Assembly: GCA_947631885.1 (NCBI GenBank) | Contig: CANRMZ010000094.1 | Location: 1-5,041, forward strand | Origin: an uncultured Bacilli bacterium | Lineage (GTDB): Bacteria; Bacillota_I; Bacilli_A; RF39; UBA660 | Direction of reading: 5' to 3' | Length of the DNA: 5,041 bases | In this document: one piece after another, positions 1 to 4,832 of the stretch | Numbering within the stretch: position 1 is the first letter of the stretch | Layout: each line of letters opens with the position of its first letter | The notes under the pieces: model-generated | Told to the model about the DNA's origin: nothing | Databases searched by the model: none | Seen by the model: only the letters and a program-made list of their open reading frames with translations | Program-made: the position numbers and the translations under genes

Positions 1-5
1 GGAGG
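1..5 (+). promoter_or_regulatory. Strong Shine-Dalgarno for the 29-residue peptide
   Basis: GGAGG lies 9 nt before the ATG at 15. It is the main reason to accept such a short reading frame as a gene. Any promoter lies outside the window. Confidence 0.6.
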
Positions 6-14
6 CTTGATATT

Positions 15-104
15 ATGAAGAAAAAAGATTTATTAATCTCATTTCTAATACTAATTATCATTTTATTAATAGTCTCTATAATGATTCTATGTATAAAGAA
101 ATAG
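15..104 (+). CDS. 29-residue single-span hydrophobic peptide, possible type I toxin
   Basis: A short gene not recognised by family. It encodes 29 residues: a charged start (MKKKD), an almost unbroken run of Leu, Ile, Val, Ser, Phe and Met from about residue 6 to 27, and a C-terminal KK before TAG. That is one transmembrane helix with lysines at both ends. The start is supported by GGAGG 9 nt upstream. It is the only gene on the plus strand and converges on the KilA-N gene. Its stop codon lies at the edge of a 13-bp stem-loop. Size, composition and the possible antisense RNA over its 3' end match the general design of Firmicutes type I toxins (TxpA, BsrG and Fst types), but I see no specific sequence match to any of them. 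It could instead be a small membrane peptide ending an operon that lies outside the window. Confidence 0.5.
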   Translation: MKKKDLLISFLILIIILLIVSIMILCIKK

Positions 105-131
105 CACTCAATCTAGCATAGATTAAGTGCT
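93..131 (-). terminator. 13-bp stem-loop overlapping the peptide stop codon
   Basis: Arms at 103-115 and 119-131 enclose a three-base loop. On the minus strand all 13 pairs form, one of them G-U, and ATTTCTTTAT follows. On the plus strand there is a central C/A mismatch and only TT before ACC. It is therefore a better terminator for leftward transcripts, but may act in both directions. Confidence 0.5.
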
Positions 132-150
132 TTACCAATGATAGGCAAGT

Positions 151-172
151 ACTCAACTCGGCAAAGTTAAGT
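151..172 (-). other. 8-bp RNA stem-loop
   Basis: Arms at 151-158 and 165-172 enclose a six-base loop. As minus-strand RNA all eight pairs form, including one G-U. As plus-strand RNA the same position is C/A. It could be an internal stem-loop of the proposed antisense RNA. Confidence 0.4.
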
Positions 173-275
173 CTTCCCTTCTTATTTTATGCAACTTTCC
201 TTGACATATTCATGATAACATAAAAAGGATTTTTTACAAGTCGTTCCTATACAACCATTATATTTCTATCATTAA
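173..275. other. Intergenic stretch with no gene seen
   Basis: AT-rich sequence between the stem-loops and the last remnant of the KilA-N frame. It holds only the candidate promoter at 212-239. I see no reading frame, repeat or RNA gene here. Confidence 0.5.
212..239 (-). promoter_or_regulatory. Candidate extended -10 promoter for the antisense RNA
   Basis: Minus strand: TTGTAA at 239-234, a 16-bp spacer, then TATCAT at 217-212 preceded by TGT, giving an extended -10. The -35 matches four of six consensus bases and the -10 five of six. Start expected near 205. In AT-rich DNA such matches arise by chance. Confidence 0.3.
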
Positions 276-329
276 TTATAGTATTATTTTTTTAATCTCT
301 TTGATAGTGGCTTCTAAATCAGCAAATAG

Positions 330-437
330 TCATTTAGTTTCAATTAAGTATTTATCAATATTCTCTAATTCTTTTATTCCGTTATTATTTTTTAAGATTT
401 CCATCTGAGTTCTAGCAGAATCATTAAGTTTTATTAA
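330..437 (-). pseudogene. Detached C-terminal tail of the KilA-N gene
   Basis: Reading on in the same frame past the UGA at 438-440 gives 35 more codons, starting LIKLNDSARTQMEIL, before a second UGA at 330-332. From memory of the family, KilA-N proteins of this type end with a segment like ERLxxLNxIAxTQMxxLL followed by a Lys-rich tail, so this is their normal C-terminus. The first UGA sits where relatives have Arg (CGA or AGA to TGA is one base change). The second UGA may be the original stop, giving about 289 residues. The frame stays open for 17 further codons to TAA at 276-278. Confidence 0.6.
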
Positions 438-1199
438 TCATTCCCTTTGTGATAGACCTAACTTTATAAATTTGGCATTAGAATTTTCTAAATTATTTAA
501 TATAACTAAATGAAGTATATCAGTATAATCTCTTATATTTCCTTCTTTTGCAAGTTTAGGATTGCTCTCTCTCCATTCTTTTGCAGTCATTCCAAACAAT
601 GCTACATTTAAAACATCTGCTTCCTCAGCATATACAAACTGTCTTTGCTTTTCCGTTAAAGTAGGAACCATGCATTTATTAATTGCATCTGTATTAACAA
701 CATAATTAATTTTTGATAAAAGTCTAGTTGCACTCCACTTAACTTTATATTGGTAAGCTTCATTTGCTTTTAATCTTTCAAATTCTGTTATTAAATATAA
801 CTTGAATTCAGGGCTTAACCAACTGGCAAATTCAAAAGCAATATCTGGATGAGCAAATGTACCAATGCTATATCTTCCCCCTTTTGTAATAATACCTATT
901 GCATTAGTTCTTTTTATCCATTGTGTTGGTGACATTGCAAATGAGTTTCTTCCATACTCAGTTTTAATTTGGTCGAATTCGACCAAATTAAAATTTTGAT
1001 TGTGAATTTCTTCCCATAAGCCAATGTAATTAATAGTATTTATCCTTCTCAACCAGTTTTTAACTGTAAATGATGGATCGCTAGAATTTTGATACTTTGC
1101 TAAATCTGTTAAAGAAATATAATTAACATTCCCAACTCGCATTATTCCAACTTTGTTTTCTTTTACAATAATTTCAGTTGTTACTATATTTGTTTTCAT
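438..1199 (-). CDS. KilA-N domain DNA-binding protein, truncated by an in-frame UGA
   Basis: A KilA-N domain protein of the phage-type family linked to antirepressors and regulators. The domain fills roughly residues 1-145: YISLTDLAKY at 27-36, then the conserved NWLRR, IGLWEE, TNAIGI, GRY, FAHPDIAFEF and WLSPEFKLYLI stretches. The second half carries LSKINYVVNTDAI, FVYAEEADVLNVALFG and KEWRESNP, typical of the longer chromosomal relatives. The ATG at 1199 has AGGGGG 4 nt upstream and a promoter region with a tandem repeat. The frame ends in UGA within conserved sequence (SQRE-stop), and the family C-terminus continues after it. The DNA-binding domain is intact, so a shortened protein may still be made. 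It sits beside the 3' end of a tRNA gene, a usual place for mobile DNA, but no integrase or att repeat is visible. Cellular target unknown. Confidence 0.85.
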   Translation of the reverse strand: MKTNIVTTEIIVKENKVGIMRVGNVNYISLTDLAKYQNSSDPSFTVKNWLRRINTINYIGLWEEIHNQNFNLVEFDQIKTEYGRNSFAMSPTQWIKRTNAIGIITKGGRYSIGTFAHPDIAFEFASWLSPEFKLYLITEFERLKANEAYQYKVKWSATRLLSKINYVVNTDAINKCMVPTLTEKQRQFVYAEEADVLNVALFGMTAKEWRESNPKLAKEGNIRDYTDILHLVILNNLENSNAKFIKLGLSQRE

Positions 1200-1222
1200 T
1201 TTACCCCCTTAGTTTATAAATT

Positions 1223-1246
1223 AATTTTAGCATAAATTTTAGCATA
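1223..1246 (-). promoter_or_regulatory. KilA-N promoter region with an exact 12-bp tandem repeat
   Basis: The unit TATGCTAAAATT (minus strand) occurs twice in direct succession, at 1235-1246 and 1223-1234. Each copy contains TGCTAAAAT, an extended -10 with TAAAAT. No good -35 is seen; TTGGTT at 1257-1262 is 15 bp from the upstream -10. The repeats may be alternative -10 elements or a two-site operator, perhaps for the KilA-N protein itself. Confidence 0.45.
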
Positions 1247-1248
1247 TT

Positions 1249-1289
1249 AAAACTCGAACCAATCAAAATATTTGAAAAGTTCGGGTTTT
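1249..1289 (-). terminator. Stem-loop terminator after tRNA-Arg, probably bidirectional
   Basis: Arms AAAACTCGAAC (1249-1259) and GTTCGGGTTTT (1279-1289) pair over 11 positions. There is one G-U on the plus strand and one C/A mismatch on the minus strand. A small inner stem (TCAAA/TTTGA) lies within the 19-base loop. Read leftward it ends in TTTT directly after the tRNA, so it is placed to stop the sepF-rseP-tRNA transcript before KilA-N. Confidence 0.5.
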
Positions 1290-1298
1290 CTATCTATC

Positions 1299-1375
1299 TG
1301 GTGTCCCCGAAGGGAGTCGAACCCTTGACCTAATGCGTCGGAGGCATTCACTCTATCCAACTGAGCTACAGGGAC
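1299..1375 (-). tRNA. tRNA-Arg (anticodon CCG)
   Basis: A full cloverleaf on the minus strand. The acceptor stem pairs GTCCCTG with CGGGGAC, including one G-U. The D arm is GCTC-AGTTGGATA-GAGT. The anticodon stem AATGC/GCATT encloses the loop CTCCGAC, with anticodon CCG at 1339-1341. The T arm contains GGTTCGACTCC. Discriminator base A73 and A20 after the D-loop GG fit arginine identity. CCA is encoded at 1299-1301. It reads CGG codons. It lies 17 nt after rseP, so it is probably cotranscribed and cut from the operon RNA. Its 3' end borders the KilA-N region. Confidence 0.95.
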
Positions 1376-1387
1376 AAAAGTAAATAA

Positions 1388-1406
1388 GTAAACTAAAATA
1401 GTTTAC
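1388..1406 (-). other. Stem-loop across the rseP stop codon
   Basis: GTAAACTA and TAGTTTAC pair perfectly over 8 bp around a three-base loop. The TAG stop of rseP is in the 3' arm (minus strand), and the following sequence is T-rich but not a clean run. It could be a weak attenuating terminator or 3'-end protection and processing site between rseP and the tRNA. Only two of the pairs are G-C, so it is weak. Confidence 0.35.
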
Positions 1407-2496
1407 CTATTATCCGGGCTATATCGTTAAAAGTAACAGCAATCATAAGAAGAAATATCAATATAAAACCTATTGTATGGCATATATTTTCGATTTTAGC
1501 ATCTACTTTCCTCCGGAAAACTGCTTCGATTAAAAGGAATAATACATGTCCACCATCAAATGCTGGAAAAGGTAATATATTAATAAAGCCAACATTAATA
1601 GATAAGTAAGCAATTAAGAACATGATATACCAAATAGATTCAGAAATTGCCGAATAATTAAAGGCTGAACCGACCATTCTATACATACCAACAGGTCCGG
1701 ATAAATTATCAAAGCTTACCTTACCACTTATTAGGCCCCATATAGTATAAACAAAGGAATCTACTATAGAGCCAAATCTTTTGAAAGCATAAAGTATTGG
1801 TTTAAAGAATCCGGATGTATCATCTTTAGCCATAGAGATACCATAGCCTTCGGTTTCTTCACCAGTTTCATCTTTAAACTTGCCTGGGGTAACTTTTATT
1901 TTTTCTTCTTTACCATTTTTATGTTCAACGGTAAAGGTTGTGTAATCATTTTTGTTTTTATATACCATTATTACCCGAGCTTTATCCCAGTTTGAAACAT
2001 CATAACCATTTATAGAAGTTATAACGTCCCCACTTTGCATACCGGCTTCATACGCAGGTGAGTTAACATAGACTTTATCAATAACCGGCTTGATAGGATC
2101 TCCGCCCCAGATGAAAGCAATAATTATAAAACCAGCGATAGCAAGAAGAAAGTTATTAACAACTCCAGCAACCATTATGATAAGTCTTTGATACCAAGGC
2201 TTATTGCAAAGAAGTTGTTTCTTAGGTATTTTGTCATCATCATCGTATACTTCACCAGCCATTGATACAAAGCCACCAATAGGAATCCAACGAATATTAT
2301 ACGTTATTTTATCTTTCTTACCCTTCCACGAAAAAGCAACAGGTCCCATGCCTATCGAAAATTCATAAATATAAACTTTAAATTTCTTGGCCCACATAAA
2401 GTGACCAAATTCATGAACTAATATTATTAAGCCTAAAACAAATAATAATAGTAATAATTTAAGAATAAATAAAACTGCTGAAGTAATAAATGTCAT
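1393..2496 (-). CDS. rseP: RseP/RasP site-2 intramembrane zinc metalloprotease
   Basis: An integral membrane protease of the S2P (M50B) family that cuts within membrane helices of anti-sigma factors and leftover signal peptides. Residues 8-27 form the first membrane helix and run into the zinc site HEFGH (28-32). GGFVSMAGE follows at 74-82. A second hydrophobic stretch lies near 105-130. One PDZ domain spans about 135-205, with the SPAYEAGMQSGDVITSING motif at 146-164. The late half has LSGPVGMYRM and the third zinc-ligand motif NILPFPAFDGGH at 306-317 (Asp 314), then a final membrane helix. At 367 residues it is of usual length and looks active. The ATG at 2496 has AAGGAGA about 10 nt upstream, and the stop of cdsA is 16 nt away. 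The substrate here is unknown; RasP in Bacillus acts on RsiW and FtsL. Confidence 0.95.
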   Translation of the reverse strand: MTFITSAVLFILKLLLLLFVLGLIILVHEFGHFMWAKKFKVYIYEFSIGMGPVAFSWKGKKDKITYNIRWIPIGGFVSMAGEVYDDDDKIPKKQLLCNKPWYQRLIIMVAGVVNNFLLAIAGFIIIAFIWGGDPIKPVIDKVYVNSPAYEAGMQSGDVITSINGYDVSNWDKARVIMVYKNKNDYTTFTVEHKNGKEEKIKVTPGKFKDETGEETEGYGISMAKDDTSGFFKPILYAFKRFGSIVDSFVYTIWGLISGKVSFDNLSGPVGMYRMVGSAFNYSAISESIWYIMFLIAYLSINVGFINILPFPAFDGGHVLFLLIEAVFRRKVDAKIENICHTIGFILIFLLMIAVTFNDIARIIGKLF

Positions 2497-2512
2497 TTAT
2501 AATAATCTCCTT

Positions 2513-3322
2513 TTAATATAATATTGATGATAAGAAAATAAATGTCATAAAAATGAAAATCATACTATCTAAACGATCTAAAATTCCCCCATGACCAGGT
2601 ATTAATTTAGAATAGTCTTTAATATCATTTTCTCTCTTTATTTTACTAAATGCTAAATCTCCTACTTGGCCTACAAGAGATAGTATAGCAGTAAGTATAA
2701 TTATTTTCCAAGAAAAATCGTCTAAAGCAAAAAAATAAAATAAACTTGGAATAATAGTTCCGGCAATTAGACCGCAGGCAAAACCTTCCCAAGTTTTATG
2801 TGGGCTAATAATCGGAGCCATTTTATGCTTACCTATTAAAGAGCCTAAAATATATGCAAAAGTATCGGTAATCATTGGAATTAAGATTAGATAGATGAAC
2901 AGCCCTATTTCTCCTCTACCACCAGATCTTGCTCTAGCTAAAATAAACGAACTAAAACCAAGACCTAAAAAAAGCACTGAACCAATCAAAAAGAACGCAT
3001 CTTGAGCGGTGTACTTATCATTCTTATATATAATAATGGGAATCAGTAAACTAAAAATCGTAAATAATAGTGCCTTATAGGTAATTCCTTGAGTAAGTGA
3101 GCCACCATTAAAATTAGAGAAAACAATAAGCATTAAGGAAAGAATTGCTAAAGCACACATCCAAAAAGGAATTTTACGATGCGTTTTCTTTAAATCTAGT
3201 AATTCCTTAAAACCAAGTAAGGCTGCAATTCCCACTAAAAAAGCAAAAAATTGCTCTCCTAAATATATGGGTAATGCTACAATCAATATTAAGATAATAG
3301 CACTTATTATTCTCGTTTTCAT
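2513..3322 (-). CDS. cdsA: CdsA phosphatidate cytidylyltransferase
   Basis: A membrane enzyme that joins CTP and phosphatidic acid to give CDP-diacylglycerol and pyrophosphate, the branch point to phosphatidylglycerol and cardiolipin. The 269 residues are mostly hydrophobic, with about eight membrane segments. The complete family signature lies at 226-252: SKIKRENDIKD, then IPGHGGILDRLD, carrying the acidic residues of the Mg-binding site. The internal motif SPHKTWEGFACGLIAGT, typical of the family, lies mid-protein. Length is normal. The ATG at 3322 follows AGAGG, which overlaps the stop of divIVA 12 nt upstream. In many Firmicutes cdsA is flanked by uppS and dxr; here divIVA precedes it and rseP follows directly. 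Confidence 0.96.
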   Translation of the reverse strand: MKTRIISAIILILIVALPIYLGEQFFAFLVGIAALLGFKELLDLKKTHRKIPFWMCALAILSLMLIVFSNFNGGSLTQGITYKALLFTIFSLLIPIIIYKNDKYTAQDAFFLIGSVLFLGLGFSSFILARARSGGRGEIGLFIYLILIPMITDTFAYILGSLIGKHKMAPIISPHKTWEGFACGLIAGTIIPSLFYFFALDDFSWKIIILTAILSLVGQVGDLAFSKIKRENDIKDYSKLIPGHGGILDRLDSMIFIFMTFIFLSSILY

Positions 3323-3334
3323 ACTTCTTTACCT

Positions 3335-3760
3335 CTACATTCTTTCATCAAACTTGTCAACATCATCCATTTGAGACTCAACTAAAGAAATAAATCTCCG
3401 TTTATAAGAGACAACTTTTCTTTGCAATTCTTCGGCTTCTCTTTCAATATTTTGAGCCTTAATCAAAGAATTATTAACAATTTTAGAGGCATTGGCTTTA
3501 GCTTCTTCAATAATGACTTTACCTTCATTAATAGCCGCTTTTTGGGCATTTGCAGAAGCTTCTTGAGCAACTAAAAGAGTATCATGCAAAGATTTTTCTA
3601 TTGTTTTATAATGCTCTAGCTCTTTGTTTAGATGCTCCATTTCTTTGGTACTTACCCGTAATTTTTGTAAAATATTTTCGTATTCTCTGATAACTTCATC
3701 TACGAAAGCATTTACATCGGTTTTATTATACCCTGAAAAACTTGTTCTAAACTTCTTCAT
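3335..3760 (-). CDS. divIVA: DivIVA cell-pole and septum scaffold protein, short N-terminus
   Basis: A coiled-coil protein that binds negatively curved membrane at septa and poles and recruits partners. Residues 4-20 (FRTSFSGYNKTDVNAFV) match the lipid-binding N-terminal domain of B. subtilis DivIVA (FTKSFRGYDEDEVNEFL). Most of residues 20-135 are predicted heptad-rich coiled coil, with LLVAQEASANAQ and AKANASKIVNNSL matching the family. It has 141 residues and lacks the roughly ten residues that precede this motif in B. subtilis. The position of the lipid-contacting Arg after Phe is Ser 9, while Phe 8 is kept. The start at 3760 is fixed by GGGAGG upstream and by an in-frame TAG, which is the sepF stop, four codons before it. 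Confidence 0.95.
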   Translation of the reverse strand: MKKFRTSFSGYNKTDVNAFVDEVIREYENILQKLRVSTKEMEHLNKELEHYKTIEKSLHDTLLVAQEASANAQKAAINEGKVIIEEAKANASKIVNNSLIKAQNIEREAEELQRKVVSYKRRFISLVESQMDDVDKFDERM

Positions 3761-3772
3761 GGTATAACCTCC

Positions 3773-4186
3773 CTACCAATCTATTTCATCAGTATCTTTA
3801 TTACCCTTACTCTTATCATTATCGTCAGTTATTTTGCCTTGAACATTAACATTTTTAGGAGCACATAAATAAATACCTACACCTAAACTTTGAATATTTC
3901 CGCCAATGGCATATATACAACCACTTAAAAAGTCAATTATTCTTTTTGCTTGATCAGATGTAACCCTCTTAAGATTAACAACTACACTATTACGAGCTTT
4001 TAAATGATCTGCTATTTGTTGTGATTCAGAATAAGCTCTCGGTTCAAGTAATATAACTTTATTGCCAGTCTTATCAGCTTCCTTTAAAGCATCTTCTTTA
4101 CTTATTGAATAGTATTCATCTTCACTACTACTTACATCAGTATTTGATTCATCAGAATCTTCTATAAATCTTTTTAAAAAGCCCAT
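3773..4186 (-). CDS. sepF: SepF, FtsZ-bundling membrane-anchor division protein
   Basis: A cell-division protein that anchors and bundles FtsZ filaments at the Z-ring in Gram-positive bacteria. I choose the ATG at 4186, not the longer frame from 4252, because AGGAGG lies 6 nt before it and the product then starts MGFLKRFIE, the expected short amphipathic membrane-binding helix. The extra 22 codons would run through the terminator at 4221-4249. Residues 9-38 are an acidic linker. The globular SepF core covers about 42-117: VILLEPRAYSESQQIADHLK, VVNLKRVTSDQAKRIIDFLSG and YAIGGNIQSLG, all close to family consensus. A hydrophilic Asp/Lys-rich tail follows. It is first in the operon; its stop is 12 nt before divIVA. 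The ylmG and ylmH genes often found between sepF and divIVA are absent. Confidence 0.96.
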   Translation of the reverse strand: MGFLKRFIEDSDESNTDVSSSEDEYYSISKEDALKEADKTGNKVILLEPRAYSESQQIADHLKARNSVVVNLKRVTSDQAKRIIDFLSGCIYAIGGNIQSLGVGIYLCAPKNVNVQGKITDDNDKSKGNKDTDEIDW

Positions 4187-4212
4187 AATAATCCTCCTAG
4201 TATCTATTACTA

Positions 4213-4241
4213 ATTCTAACAAAAAATTGCTTATTATGCAA
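4213..4241 (-). promoter_or_regulatory. Candidate sepF operon promoter overlapping the upstream terminator
   Basis: Minus strand: TGTTAGAAT at 4221-4213 is an extended -10 (TAGAAT, five of six consensus bases). A weak -35, TTGCAT at 4241-4236, lies 17 bp upstream inside the terminator loop. Start expected near 4205, leaving a leader of about 20 nt that contains AGGAGG. A perfect TATAAT at 4258-4253 is an alternative -10; its start near 4246 would fall inside the hairpin's 5' arm and so spoil the terminator in its own RNA. Confidence 0.4.
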
Positions 4242-4249
4242 TAAGCAAT
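4221..4249 (-). terminator. Intrinsic terminator of the pyrG / papain-like unit
   Basis: A perfect 10-bp stem (ATTGCTTATT at 4226-4235 with AATAAGCAAT at 4240-4249) encloses a four-base loop. On the minus strand it is followed at once by a run of T (4221-4227). It lies about 50 nt after the papain-like gene and before sepF, dividing the two transcription units. Confidence 0.8.
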
Positions 4250-4301
4250 CATATTATAAGTTTAATTTCAACTTATTCTAAGCTGTTTACAATATATAGT
4301 G

Positions 4302-4832
4302 TTAATTATTTATATCTAATAGTTTTCCTTCATATATTAACTGAGCATTATTTAATCCCTCAAAATCTTTAGCCCTTATTTTCGAAGCTTCTTTGGGTAG
4401 TCTCCAAATGCCTGCTTTTTCTAAAACAGTAGCAACAAACTGACTACATACATAGTAGTTTTCTCGTACTTTAGGTTCATAAAATACTCTTATAAATAAG
4501 CCCTTGAAATCATAATGATATTGTTTAACATTTTTTTCAAATCTTTTTAAAATTCTAACTAATTTATGATATTGGGCGTCACTAATCTCTATTTCATATA
4601 TAGCACAACTTGTATTGTAGAATTTCTTGGTAAAAAAATCATTCTCTATTCCATACGTAACAAAACCGGCATTAAAAACATTACGAAAAGTTTTTCTTCC
4701 AAATGAATATAATTTTTTATAACTATCATCTAACGCTAAAACTACATGGCTGTATTTATAATGTGTAAAGAATTTAATGGCAATACTAGCAATAGTGCCG
4801 GTTTGAAGTAACCCTACATATATTTTTCTCAT
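4302..4832 (-). CDS. Small permuted papain-like (YiiX/NlpC-P60 type) hydrolase
   Basis: A 176-residue protein that I place in the circularly permuted papain-like fold (YiiX/YaeF side of the NlpC/P60 superfamily). The expected order is seen: the His motif comes first (KYSHVVLALD, His 29) and the Cys motif late (NYYVCSQFVATVLEKAGI, Cys 129 at the start of a helix). The N-terminus, with a conserved-looking TGTIASIAIKFFTH, resembles relatives. There is no signal peptide or clear membrane helix, so it is probably cytoplasmic. The substrate is unknown; members of the superfamily cleave peptide, amide or ester bonds. The ATG overlaps the pyrG stop as ATGA and has no good Shine-Dalgarno sequence, so translation is probably coupled to pyrG. 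A terminator follows. Confidence 0.7.
   Translation of the reverse strand: MRKIYVGLLQTGTIASIAIKFFTHYKYSHVVLALDDSYKKLYSFGRKTFRNVFNAGFVTYGIENDFFTKKFYNTSCAIYEIEISDAQYHKLVRILKRFEKNVKQYHYDFKGLFIRVFYEPKVRENYYVCSQFVATVLEKAGIWRLPKEASKIRAKDFEGLNNAQLIYEGKLLDINN

Larger units (their letters stand above)
93..205 (-). ncRNA. Possible antisense RNA over the 3' end of the small peptide gene
   Basis: This is inferred from three signs. An extended -10 (TGTTATCAT) on the minus strand would start transcription near 205. Two stem-loops follow at 151-172 and 103-131. A short U-rich stretch, ATTTCTTTAT, follows the second. Each stem contains one position that is a C/A mismatch as plus-strand RNA but a G-U pair as minus-strand RNA, so both fold better on the minus strand. 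The RNA would be about 110 nt and complementary to the 3' end and downstream region of the peptide mRNA, as in type I antitoxins. Alternatively, the stem-loops are just the 3' end of KilA-N transcripts. Confidence 0.3.

Noticed and set aside
201..229. Plus-strand promoter from a perfect TTGACA at 201-206
   Set aside because: There is no -10-like hexamer at 16-18 bp spacing (AAAAGG region) and no plus-strand gene downstream.
105..437. CRISPR array or a further protein gene in the left intergenic region
   Set aside because: There are no spaced repeats and no open frame with a start and ribosome binding site. Only stem-loops and the KilA-N tail are present.
330..440. UGA recoded to Trp, as in Mollicutes
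   Set aside because: pyrG ends at UGA exactly at its normal C-terminus and overlaps the next start, and all 19 Trp codons in the intact genes are UGG.
1339..1341. CGG reassigned to Trp via the CCG-anticodon tRNA
   Set aside because: The tRNA has arginine identity features (A20, A73), and CGG occurs at the conserved Arg of the RRK motif in RseP.
4187..4252. Longer sepF start at 4252, adding 22 residues
   Set aside because: It has no ribosome binding site, runs through the terminator hairpin and is unlike SepF. The ATG at 4186 has AGGAGG and gives the expected N-terminal helix.
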